A DNA stretch of 64,000 bases from Parapedobacter indicus (GTDB lineage: Bacteria; Bacteroidota; Bacteroidia; Sphingobacteriales; Sphingobacteriaceae). The translations under genes were made by a program, and so were the position numbers. Each line of letters starts with the position of its first letter. The first letter of the stretch is position 1. Below are positions 51,789 through 60,137 of the stretch, one piece after another. The stretch covers positions 266,762 to 330,761 of the forward strand of contig NZ_FOQO01000005.1 of the NCBI RefSeq assembly GCF_900113765.1, in the 5' to 3' direction. The notes under the pieces are model-generated. The model made no database searches and was not told the DNA's origin. It saw only the letters and a list, made by a program, of their open reading frames with translations.

Positions 51789-53981
51789 GTGAGTAAAACA
51801 ATCATTGTATCCAATCGCTTACCCATCAAAATTACCGAAGATGAAAATGGCTACGCCTTACAACCGAGCGAAGGAGGATTGGCAACCGGCTTAGCCTCTA
51901 TACACGCACAAGGCGATAACAGCTGGATTGGCTGGCCAGGTATTTCAATTGACGACCCACAGCAGCAAGCTTATTTCACTTCAACCTTACAGGAAAAGCG
52001 GTTAATTCCCCTTTTCTTGGATGAAGATGAAATCAAAGGTTTTTACGAGGGATTTTCTAACGAAGTGTTGTGGCCCATTTTTCACTACTTTCCTAACTTC
52101 GCCAATTACAACCTGCAAAACTGGGAAACGTATGTCCGTGTTAATCAGAAGTTCTTGGAGCTGATCTTACAAGTGGCCGAGCCGGATGACACCATTTGGG
52201 TTCATGACTACCAATTGTTGCTGCTTCCCGGTATGCTTCGGAAAGCACTGCCGGATGCATCCATTGGTTTTTTTCAGCACATCCCGTTTCCATCGCAGGA
52301 GTTATTTCGACTAATTCCTTGGCGGAAGGAGTTGCTGGAGGGTATCCTGGGAGCAGACTTGCTTGGCTTTCATACGTTTGATGACGTCCGCCACTTTATC
52401 AGTTCGGCGACCCGTCTGATCGGGACAAATAACAACGCCAACCGACTGGAAGTAGAGGGCCGGGCCGTTTTCGTCGAACCTTTTCCCATGGGAATTGACA
52501 GCAAGCGTTTTGCAGACTTATCGCAGGCCGAAGCCGTCACGAACCGGGTCGCCGAATTGAGATCCAATTTCGGTGGGCAAAAAATCATTCTCTCCATCGA
52601 TCGCCTCGACTACAGCAAAGGTATCATTCAGCGGCTAGAGGCCTTTGAATTGTTTCTCCGTGAGAATCCCGCCTTCCATAAAGAGGTAACATTATACATG
52701 ATTGTGGTGCCCTCGCGCGATATGGTGCCCCATTATCGCGAACTTAAGGATCACATCGATCGATTGGTGGGTCACATCAATGCCCAGTACGGGGCGTACG
52801 ATTGGTATCCGGTGGCGTATTTTTATCACGGATACCCAATGTCCGAGATAGCAGCCCTCTATAACGTGGCAGATGTATGTTTGGTGACTCCCATGCGCGA
52901 TGGAATGAACTTAGTAAGCAAGGAGTATATCGCCTGCAGAAAAGATGCAACCGGTGTGTTGATCCTTAGCGAAATGGCAGGTGCAGCCAAAGAATTGATT
53001 GACGCAATTATCGTAAATCCAAATAATATCCACGACACCCGCGACGCCTTGTTAGCAGCGTTAAATATGCCGATGGCCGAAATGAAAAAACGTATGAAAT
53101 CCATGCAGGCCATCGTATTTAAATTTACCGTGCAACACTGGGCAACCTTATTTATGAATAGACTACAGGAAATAAAGAACGAACAATCAACCACCAAAGC
53201 GAGATTGGTGGGAGCAAGTATTGAAGAACAGATCATCACACAATATAAAAATGCCAGTAGCCGCTTATTGCTGCTCGATTACGATGGCACATTGGTTGGC
53301 TTCCAGGATGATATCGATAAGGCTTCACCCGATGAAGAGCTTTATCAATTGCTCGACCAGCTGGAAGCCGACATTCTAAACCACCTGGTGATCATCAGCG
53401 GAAGAAAACACAGTACACTCGAAAAGTGGTTTCCGGGAAGAAACTATAGTTTAGTGGCTGAACACGGTGTTTGGACCAAGGAACCTGGCAGCGAATGGAG
53501 ACTCAAAAGTGGACTTTCAAACAGTTGGAAAGATGAGGTGGGCTCACTCATGGAGGCGTTTGCCGACCGTACTCCGGGTGCTTTCGTTGAAGAAAAAAGC
53601 TTTTCGCTCGCATGGCATTACCGTAAGGTGCAACGGGACCTGGGGCCGCTAAGGGCTCATGAGTTGATCGATAGCCTGCGTGACTATTCGGCGACATACG
53701 GATTGCAACTCTTAGACGGCGATAAAGTGGTGGAAATACGGAGTGCGGAGGTAAACAAGGGCCGTGCAACGCTGGATATTCTCCATGAAAACCACTATGA
53801 CTTCATTTTTTCGATTGGCGATGACCGGACGGATGAGGATACGTTTCAGGTATTGCCGCCAGAAGCATGTACTGTTAAAGTGGGAACTGAAGTGTCTGCG
53901 GCGCGGTTTTACCTGAAGCAGCAGTCCGATGTGCGGGCGTTACTCCGGAAACTGGCAGACGCATCAACTGCTACCCAATGA
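51789..53981 (+). CDS. otsAB: Bifunctional trehalose-6-phosphate synthase/phosphatase
   Basis: Residues 1-460 are a GT20 trehalose-6-phosphate synthase (TIIVSNRLPIKI, FFQHIPFPSQELFRLIPW, HTFDDVRHFISSATRLIG, LSIDRLDYSKGIIQRLEAFE, VTPMRDGMNLVSKEYIA). Residues 485-730 are a HAD trehalose-6-phosphatase (LLLLDYDGTLVGF, VIISGRKHSTLEKWFPG, VAEHGVW, SIGDDRTDEDTF). The fused enzyme makes trehalose from UDP-glucose and glucose-6-phosphate in the cytosol. Translation starts at GTG 51789. Its tail overlaps the convergent GH15 gene by 11 bp. Confidence 0.95.
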   Translation: MSKTIIVSNRLPIKITEDENGYALQPSEGGLATGLASIHAQGDNSWIGWPGISIDDPQQQAYFTSTLQEKRLIPLFLDEDEIKGFYEGFSNEVLWPIFHYFPNFANYNLQNWETYVRVNQKFLELILQVAEPDDTIWVHDYQLLLLPGMLRKALPDASIGFFQHIPFPSQELFRLIPWRKELLEGILGADLLGFHTFDDVRHFISSATRLIGTNNNANRLEVEGRAVFVEPFPMGIDSKRFADLSQAEAVTNRVAELRSNFGGQKIILSIDRLDYSKGIIQRLEAFELFLRENPAFHKEVTLYMIVVPSRDMVPHYRELKDHIDRLVGHINAQYGAYDWYPVAYFYHGYPMSEIAALYNVADVCLVTPMRDGMNLVSKEYIACRKDATGVLILSEMAGAAKELIDAIIVNPNNIHDTRDALLAALNMPMAEMKKRMKSMQAIVFKFTVQHWATLFMNRLQEIKNEQSTTKARLVGASIEEQIITQYKNASSRLLLLDYDGTLVGFQDDIDKASPDEELYQLLDQLEADILNHLVIISGRKHSTLEKWFPGRNYSLVAEHGVWTKEPGSEWRLKSGLSNSWKDEVGSLMEAFADRTPGAFVEEKSFSLAWHYRKVQRDLGPLRAHELIDSLRDYSATYGLQLLDGDKVVEIRSAEVNKGRATLDILHENHYDFIFSIGDDRTDEDTFQVLPPEACTVKVGTEVSAARFYLKQQSDVRALLRKLADASTATQ

Positions 53982-55758
53982 AGATAGGCCGGTCGAGTTT
54001 CATTGAAATGCGATATGCGGCATTCATCAAACCCACGTGGCTATATGCCTGGGGAAAATTGCCCCATTGGCTTCCGTTAGACTCATCGACGTCTTCGCTG
54101 AAGAGCATTAAGTGGTTGGCATAGGTCAGCAGCCGCTCGAACGTTTCGACGGCTTCGTCGATGCGACCTACGCAGGCTAGCGCTTCTACATACCAAAACG
54201 CGCAAATCAGGAAGGTAGATTTTGGTTTGCCGAAATCATCCGCATGCAGGTAACGATAGAAAAGACCTTGCGGAGTTTTCAGGTTACGTTCCAATGCTTC
54301 CAAGTGGGCACGGGCTTTTTCGGATGCTGGGTCTAGGTAATGCATCATAATCAATTGCAAGGTGCTGGCGTCCAGATGCGGGCTGTCGGCTGCGTTGGTA
54401 TATACATTACGCTCGCTGTCGTAGCAGGCCTCAATGTAATGAGCAGCCCGTTTCATCAGCGCCTCTGCCCGTTTCATCAGCTGCGGGTCGTCGATAACTT
54501 TCCCGATTTTATAAGCAGCGGAACTACCTGCCCACTGGAAAAGGTTGGAATAACAATGGTGGTTTGCAAAATTCCGGAACTCCCAGATGCCCGCGTCTTT
54601 CTCATCGATGGTCTTCTCGATTTTCAGCAGGATGTAATCGACCCAACGCCCTGCATCAGAACGCTCTTTAAATACAAAGCGGTAATCGGTGTATAGCGGG
54701 AGCAAAGCAATCATCGCTTGTCCATACACATCGTTCTGAATGTGCTCATACGCTTGGTTGCCGATGCGCACGGGTTTATTGCCCATGTATCCATCCAAAT
54801 CGTCCAAAATGTGTTCTGTCAATTCGAACTGGCTATTTATACCATAGAGCGGTTGCAGCCTTCCCCGGTCTGCATGTGTGATATTCGTAATGTAATGGGC
54901 ATATAGCTCCATTTCCTCGAACTGGCCGATGTGGTTCAGCGCCGTGATGACGTAGTAGCTGTCGCGCAGCCAGCAATAACGATAGTCCCAATTGCGACCA
55001 CTTCCCGGATGTTCGGGCAGACTGGTGGTCCCGGCTGCGATAATGGCTCCTGTGTCTTCATATTGGTGTATTTTCAACGCAAGCGCCGACCGGATGACTG
55101 CCGCTTGGTAAAACGGAGAAATCGTAGCATGCTTAATCCATGTGCGCCAATAGCCGATTGTTTCACGGAGAAAATGCTCGGCCGTATGCTCAAGTGGAGC
55201 TTCCAGCGGTAGGCCATAAGTGAGCACCAGGTATTTGGTTTCACTCAGCACGAAAGATTCTTCACCGAAAAAATGGCTTATGGATACATTGGTTGTTAAG
55301 CGCATTTGCTCGATTCCGTTGCTGAATTCCACATGGTTACTTCCCCTGAATTTTTTGAAAGATTGCCGGCCGTAATCAGAGATAGGCTCACAAACCACTT
55401 GAATTCGGGGGCTGCCCGTCAGGGGCTCGATTTTTCGGATCAACATCAGCGGCTTAAAATACCGTCCATATTGCCGGAATCGCGGAGCAAAATCGGTAAT
55501 CCGATATATGCCGTCGGCTGTCGTGACTTCAGTGCGTAGCACATTGGTGTTTTCGATGTAATATTGGTTTGTTTTAAATTCACCCATCGGCCGGATGGAA
55601 AACTGTCCGCCTCTTTTGGCATCGAGGAGACTTCCAAAAACAAACGAGCTGTCAAATGAGGGCCAACATAGCCAGGAGACATTCGTGTCTTTTTGAATGT
55701 GGGCGAGGTATGCACAATTTCCGATGATTCCGCTGTTATAGACATGACGTTTTTCCAT
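53971..55758 (-). CDS. GH15 glycoside hydrolase (trehalase/glucoamylase-like)
   Basis: An N-terminal beta-sandwich (IIGNCAYLAHIQKDTNVSWL, PSFDSSFVFGSLLDAKRGG) is followed by the alpha/alpha barrel with SGRNWDYRYCWLRDSYYVIT, the acid Glu in DAGIWEFRNF, and GSQWGNFPQAYSHVGLMNAA near the end. The 595-residue cytosolic form without a signal peptide resembles mycobacterial-type trehalases. Lying tail-to-tail with otsAB it may turn over trehalose; this is inference. Confidence 0.92.
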   Translation of the reverse strand: MEKRHVYNSGIIGNCAYLAHIQKDTNVSWLCWPSFDSSFVFGSLLDAKRGGQFSIRPMGEFKTNQYYIENTNVLRTEVTTADGIYRITDFAPRFRQYGRYFKPLMLIRKIEPLTGSPRIQVVCEPISDYGRQSFKKFRGSNHVEFSNGIEQMRLTTNVSISHFFGEESFVLSETKYLVLTYGLPLEAPLEHTAEHFLRETIGYWRTWIKHATISPFYQAAVIRSALALKIHQYEDTGAIIAAGTTSLPEHPGSGRNWDYRYCWLRDSYYVITALNHIGQFEEMELYAHYITNITHADRGRLQPLYGINSQFELTEHILDDLDGYMGNKPVRIGNQAYEHIQNDVYGQAMIALLPLYTDYRFVFKERSDAGRWVDYILLKIEKTIDEKDAGIWEFRNFANHHCYSNLFQWAGSSAAYKIGKVIDDPQLMKRAEALMKRAAHYIEACYDSERNVYTNAADSPHLDASTLQLIMMHYLDPASEKARAHLEALERNLKTPQGLFYRYLHADDFGKPKSTFLICAFWYVEALACVGRIDEAVETFERLLTYANHLMLFSEDVDESNGSQWGNFPQAYSHVGLMNAAYRISMKLDRPIFIG

Positions 55759-55786
55759 GCGTTTTGCTAGTTAGGTGTTTCGGTTT

Positions 55787-56575
55787 TTATTTAATGGGCA
55801 ACCGTTCAAATGTATCGGGTATTTCGTTAATTTCGATTTCCAGTAGGTGAAACGGATGGGGTTTTCCCTGTCGGGCCAAAACCGGCAAGGAAACATTCCA
55901 CACTTTGGTGCCGTCGGGGGTTTCTCCCTGGTATTGCCCCATGTGGGCATGCCCGTGGAATACGGCCGCGACTTCCGTTCGCTGAAGGGGTTCCAGCAAT
56001 CGGGATGAACCGAGAAACGGATAAATTTCCAAAGGCTCGCCTTCCACCGTCTCGGGGATCGGTGCATAGTGCATGATGGCTATTTTGGTTATTTCCCCTT
56101 GGTGCTGTCCCAACCGAGACAAGGCACGTTCCAATTTCAATCCTTCATCTACCGCTTCCTGCACAAATGATTTCATCATGTCTTCGCCAAATCGAGAGAG
56201 CATACGTGGACCAAAACCGCCTCCAAATCCCTTAATACCAGCAAATCCAATTCCTTCAATCACCGTTGATTCCCCGTCTAACACCTGCATATTGGCATGA
56301 GAAAGCACTTCCTTGATGATTTTATGTCGTCCTTTTTCGTAATCGTGGTTGCCTAACACACCGACGATGGGAAGGTGGTTGCCCTGTAGCTCTTCGGTAA
56401 ACACCGCGGCTTCGTCTTCATCGCCCGTGTCGGTAATATCGCCCGCGATCACTAAAACATCCGCTTCCCGATTTATTGCCGTGAAATAGTCCTTCCATTT
56501 TCCCCGATCTGTGTCGCGCACATGTAAATCGCCTATAGCTGCTATTCGTATATGTTTTTTGTTTTCTGTTTCCAT
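55787..56575 (-). CDS. Metallophosphoesterase
   Basis: A calcineurin-like phosphoesterase with all motifs: AIGDLHVRDTD, VIAGDITDTGDED, GVLGNHDYEKG, IMHYAP and VFHGHAHMGQY. No signal peptide. The substrate (protein, nucleotide or other) is unknown. It begins eight bases after the nucleotidyltransferase gene ends. Confidence 0.9.
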   Translation of the reverse strand: METENKKHIRIAAIGDLHVRDTDRGKWKDYFTAINREADVLVIAGDITDTGDEDEAAVFTEELQGNHLPIVGVLGNHDYEKGRHKIIKEVLSHANMQVLDGESTVIEGIGFAGIKGFGGGFGPRMLSRFGEDMMKSFVQEAVDEGLKLERALSRLGQHQGEITKIAIMHYAPIPETVEGEPLEIYPFLGSSRLLEPLQRTEVAAVFHGHAHMGQYQGETPDGTKVWNVSLPVLARQGKPHPFHLLEIEINEIPDTFERLPIK

Positions 56576-56583
56576 ACCTATGT

Positions 56584-57309
56584 TTATACCGTCTTTATCG
56601 TATATGCCTTATAGTTCCACGTTTTGATATCCACCTCATACTGCGTTTGATCAATGAGCGGCCCTTGGCATACCCGTTCAAGAGACGGGGGCAGGTCATA
56701 TTGTTCTTTGGCACGGTCAAGCAGGTCAAGAAATAGCCAATCGGGCACAATGTTCCGGTAATCGGAAGGATACACGAATTGAAAGATCAATAGCTGTGCC
56801 AATAGCAAATGCCAATGGGTATCCATCCGCTTCCAAAGCCGTGCCCAATCCAGTCGATGGCCCGCTTTTAATAACAAATGGTTGATATCTGCACCATCGT
56901 AGCGCTCCCGGTTCTGTACGTATATTTTACACCATATCAACTCTTCCAGCGGGATGTACTTAACAGGTATACCGTGAAAGCCACCTTCTTCGGCATATTC
57001 ATGCCAAGTATCGTCCACCTTGCAGATATTATTGACCGTATCAAAAATGATATCGATAAAATAATCGTCCTTGAAGACCTTGGCCAGCCAGCGTGAATCG
57101 GTCAATTCAGTGCGATATCCGTGGTCGGCAAAACATTTAAGAATTTTCGGGTATTCTTGCGGCAGGCAGAAGATATCCAGGTCTTTAGTGACCCGTGGCA
57201 CGCCCGTATAATGCACTACGGCATACCCGCCGCCAATCATGAACTCGCACTCGCAGTTCTGTAATACGGCTAACGCGTCGCTATAAATCGTAACAATTTT
57301 ATCGTTCAT
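56584..57309 (-). CDS. Nucleotidyltransferase-fold protein
   Basis: The N-terminal part has FMIGGGYAVVHYTGVPRVTK followed by DLDIF, the nucleotidyltransferase metal motif. A helical C-terminal part follows. The fold resembles MNT/AbiEii-like or aminoglycoside-type nucleotidyltransferases; no toxin or HEPN partner is adjacent. Function unknown. Confidence 0.75.
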   Translation of the reverse strand: MNDKIVTIYSDALAVLQNCECEFMIGGGYAVVHYTGVPRVTKDLDIFCLPQEYPKILKCFADHGYRTELTDSRWLAKVFKDDYFIDIIFDTVNNICKVDDTWHEYAEEGGFHGIPVKYIPLEELIWCKIYVQNRERYDGADINHLLLKAGHRLDWARLWKRMDTHWHLLLAQLLIFQFVYPSDYRNIVPDWLFLDLLDRAKEQYDLPPSLERVCQGPLIDQTQYEVDIKTWNYKAYTIKTV

Positions 57310-57373
57310 CAGCTTTCATGGATATCGCAACTCTTTAGGAGATGCTCCATGAGGAGAGACAATCATAGGGATG

Positions 57374-57898
57374 TCATTGTTTGGCATCACCGCCAAAAAG
57401 AAATGACAACGGCTTTTGCATGACGTAATCTTTCAGTGTATAGCCGTGATACGGAATCTTCACTTCAGCCACCACCCTAAAGCCTTGGCGTTCATAAAAA
57501 GCCTTTGCGGGATTATGGCGATATACATTTAATTCCAGGCAACGTGTATTTGTCGCCAACGCCAGCGCTGCAACGTAATTGATCAGTCGCTTACCGCTTC
57601 CTTTTCCTTGTTCGGATGGCAGGACGTACAACTTTTCGATCCGCGTAACAGGCGAGTCCGGCTTGATTTGAAAGCCGACAAAACCGACGGGGGTTTCATC
57701 TCTCATGGCAAGCGCAAACTGTTGGCCGTTTTTGAGTTGGTTCAGTAAAGCCGACTCCGAATACATTAATTCCAGCATCAGCTTAATCTGTCCATGGGGC
57801 AGCAAATCGTGGTAAGTGGGCCACCAGATTTCATTGGCCAATCGGTGAATTGTCATTACATCGGCTAGGGTGGCCTCCTGAATTGCTGTTTCGTTCAT
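57374..57898 (-). CDS. GNAT-family N-acetyltransferase
   Basis: A 174-residue GCN5-type acetyltransferase with VTRIEKLYVLPSEQGKGSGK providing the acetyl-CoA pyrophosphate loop, and CLELNVYRHNPAKAFYERQG near the end. The acceptor is unknown. It lies three bases after the upstream hypothetical gene. Confidence 0.9.
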   Translation of the reverse strand: MNETAIQEATLADVMTIHRLANEIWWPTYHDLLPHGQIKLMLELMYSESALLNQLKNGQQFALAMRDETPVGFVGFQIKPDSPVTRIEKLYVLPSEQGKGSGKRLINYVAALALATNTRCLELNVYRHNPAKAFYERQGFRVVAEVKIPYHGYTLKDYVMQKPLSFLFGGDAKQ

Positions 57899-57901
57899 GA
57901 T

Positions 57902-58465
57902 CTAAAGCCGTTCGCCTATCAAACCATAAGGTTTATCAAAATAAATGGAATAAAAGCCATCGGCCACGGTGATATATTCCCGTTCACCGGTAGGGCGCAA
58001 CCCCCGGATATCGGCCACCGCGTCGCCGTAGAGAAACACCGTTTCCCCCTTAGGCTTCCATTTCGAGAATCCGGACTTGGCGGCAAAGATCCTTTTGCCA
58101 TTGACCAAAAGAACTGCGTGGATTTGGTCTGCATATTGACGTATCAGGTCCGGCTCTGTGTCCGTTGATACTAGGTTGGCGGCGCGGCATTTTCTTCCGA
58201 TTAAAAAGGTGAGAGCCGTGTCTAGAAACGATGTAGCCATGGGCAAAAGAAGGATATGATCCTGCGGCAAATCCACCGGTTCGTTGGCGATCAGCACATC
58301 CACTTTGATTGCCTGCTGCGTAACAAGTGCTATGTTTTGTGCATCCGTGATGACAATCGGATTCCATTCCAGCAATTGGCTTAGCATAGAATCGGGAATA
58401 CCACCCAATTGTGCAATGATCAGTGCAGGTTCTTGGTCTTCTTTAACAATATGATGTGAAGACAT
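57902..58465 (-). CDS. Hypothetical protein, possibly thiamine pyrophosphokinase-like
   Basis: A 187-residue protein beginning MSSHHIVKEDQEPALIIAQL, with VDVLIANEP, HILLLPMATSFLDTALTFLI and EREYITVADGFYSIYFDKPY. The overall pattern recalls thiamine pyrophosphokinase-like proteins of Bacteroidota, but I cannot confirm catalytic residues by eye. It is 13 bases after the M20 gene ends and leads into the GNAT gene. Confidence 0.65.
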   Translation of the reverse strand: MSSHHIVKEDQEPALIIAQLGGIPDSMLSQLLEWNPIVITDAQNIALVTQQAIKVDVLIANEPVDLPQDHILLLPMATSFLDTALTFLIGRKCRAANLVSTDTEPDLIRQYADQIHAVLLVNGKRIFAAKSGFSKWKPKGETVFLYGDAVADIRGLRPTGEREYITVADGFYSIYFDKPYGLIGERL

Positions 58466-58478
58466 GCGGCATACCCAC

Positions 58479-59660
58479 TTAATTGCCTAACTGGCGTAAA
58501 GCGATATAAGCCATTAGCCCCGTGCTGAGCGCCAGGGCACTTTCATCGACATCAAAGGTCGGCGTATGCACAGCGGATGTAATCCCTTTTGCCTCGTTGC
58601 CGGTACCCAGCCGGTAGAAACAGGCGTCGGCTTCCTGCGAATAGTAAGCAAAATCCTCCCCTGCCAGCCAAAGGTCAAGATCAATTACATGTTCATTGCC
58701 GAGAAACTCTTCCGCGTAACCGCGGACCTCACCGGTTAATTTTTCTTCGTTGACCAAAAAGGGATATCCGACCCGGATGTCGAAATCGCAGCTGGCTCCC
58801 ATGCTTTCAGCAATGCCCATAGCCATCTTTTTCATGCGTGTGTGCGCTTCTTTCCGCCATTTCTCGTCGAATGTACGAAAGGTTCCTTCCAGGTATACCT
58901 CATTCGGGATGACATTTGTCGCACCGTTGGCGATTACTTTGCCGAATGATAGTACACTGGGCATCCGGGGGTCGGCAATGCGACTGATGACCTGCTGCAA
59001 AGCGGTAATAATGTGTGCGGTAATGACCACCGGATCTATGTTTTGCTGGGGCTGTGCACCGTGCCCTCCCTTTCCCGTAACCGTTACATAGAGTTCGTCG
59101 GTGGATGCCATGTACTTACCTGCACGGAAACCTACCTTGCCTGCCGGGATTGCCGGCATGACATGCTGGCCGATGACCGCTTGGGGAGCAGGGTTCTGCA
59201 ATACCCCTTCTTTAATCATCAAGCTGGCGCCGCCGGGCAGCCGTTCCTCTCCCGGTTGGAAAATCAATTTAATTGTTCCTCCGAAATCTGCTTTCAATGA
59301 CTGGAGAATACGGGCCGTTCCCAATAAAGAGGAGGTATGTACATCGTGACCACAAGCGTGCATGACGCCTTCGCGTTTCGAACCGTATTCGCGGCCGGAA
59401 ACTTCGGTAATGGGAAGCGCATCCATATCGGCACGTAGCGCTACCACGCGATCGGAAGGCTTTTCGCCGGTTATTTGTGCCACCACTCCCGTATTTGCCA
59501 TCGGGATGTAGGGAATTCCCAGATTGTCTAATTCGGACTTTACAAATGCAGCGGTCTCGTACTCTTCAAATGACAGTTCTGGGTTTTGGTGGAGATGCCG
59601 TCGGTTGACCACCGTTTTTTCATAGATTTGTGTTGCGATTGCACTGACTTTTTCCCTCAT
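58479..59660 (-). CDS. M20-family amidohydrolase/peptidase
   Basis: A zinc amidohydrolase of the N-acyl-amino-acid type: the start RRHLHQNPELSFEEYETAAF, ALRADMDALPI, MHACGHDVHTSSLLGTARIL, LIFQPGEERLPGGA, and WLAGEDFAYYSQEADACFYR. It should cleave an N-acyl amino acid or peptide amide in the cytosol; the exact substrate is unknown. It starts 15 bases after the SPOR gene ends. Confidence 0.92.
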   Translation of the reverse strand: MREKVSAIATQIYEKTVVNRRHLHQNPELSFEEYETAAFVKSELDNLGIPYIPMANTGVVAQITGEKPSDRVVALRADMDALPITEVSGREYGSKREGVMHACGHDVHTSSLLGTARILQSLKADFGGTIKLIFQPGEERLPGGASLMIKEGVLQNPAPQAVIGQHVMPAIPAGKVGFRAGKYMASTDELYVTVTGKGGHGAQPQQNIDPVVITAHIITALQQVISRIADPRMPSVLSFGKVIANGATNVIPNEVYLEGTFRTFDEKWRKEAHTRMKKMAMGIAESMGASCDFDIRVGYPFLVNEEKLTGEVRGYAEEFLGNEHVIDLDLWLAGEDFAYYSQEADACFYRLGTGNEAKGITSAVHTPTFDVDESALALSTGLMAYIALRQLGN

Positions 59661-59675
59661 TGCTTTTTCTTTTCC

Positions 59676-60119
59676 TTACTGATACACGTATATCTCTTCG
59701 GTAAAGATAAATACGTTGTTAAACTGTCTCCGTAGGCCCTGCATAAGATCCTGCGCTTCGCTTCGGCTTCGGAAATCGCCCACTTTTACCCGATAATTGG
59801 GCTCTTCGTAACTTACATACGTGTCGATATCCTTATATAGCGTTTTAAAGCGGGCTTGCTCGGCGTAAGCTTCCGAACGGTTTGCGCCGGAATAAATCTG
59901 GACGCGAAATCCCATGGCCGTGGTGCGTGTCGCATTTTTTTTATCAACGGGGGGGGCACTTGTCGAGGCCGCCGAAATACGGGTGCCCATGCGGTTCCGT
60001 TGCATCAAACTAATGAGCGGATCGGCCACTATTTCCACTTTTCCTTTCTGCTGGGCATAACCGGTAAATCCCGAAAAACAGACCAGTAGACCAACCCATG
60101 CAAAACCTATTTTAACCAT
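59676..60119 (-). CDS. SPOR-domain protein
   Basis: A signal peptide (MVKIGFAWVGLLVCFSGFTG, ending near YAQQ) is followed by a short linker and a C-terminal SPOR domain (GFRVQIYSGANRSEAYAEQA, YRVKVGDFRSRSEAQDLMQ), which binds denuded septal peptidoglycan. It lies 18 bases after secA ends. Confidence 0.9.
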   Translation of the reverse strand: MVKIGFAWVGLLVCFSGFTGYAQQKGKVEIVADPLISLMQRNRMGTRISAASTSAPPVDKKNATRTTAMGFRVQIYSGANRSEAYAEQARFKTLYKDIDTYVSYEEPNYRVKVGDFRSRSEAQDLMQGLRRQFNNVFIFTEEIYVYQ

Positions 60120-60137
60120 CGTATTTGTTTTTGCGTG

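Noticed and set aside
56584-57309. Toxin-antitoxin or abortive-infection system
   Set aside because: The nucleotidyltransferase fold fits, but there is no partner toxin or HEPN gene next to it.
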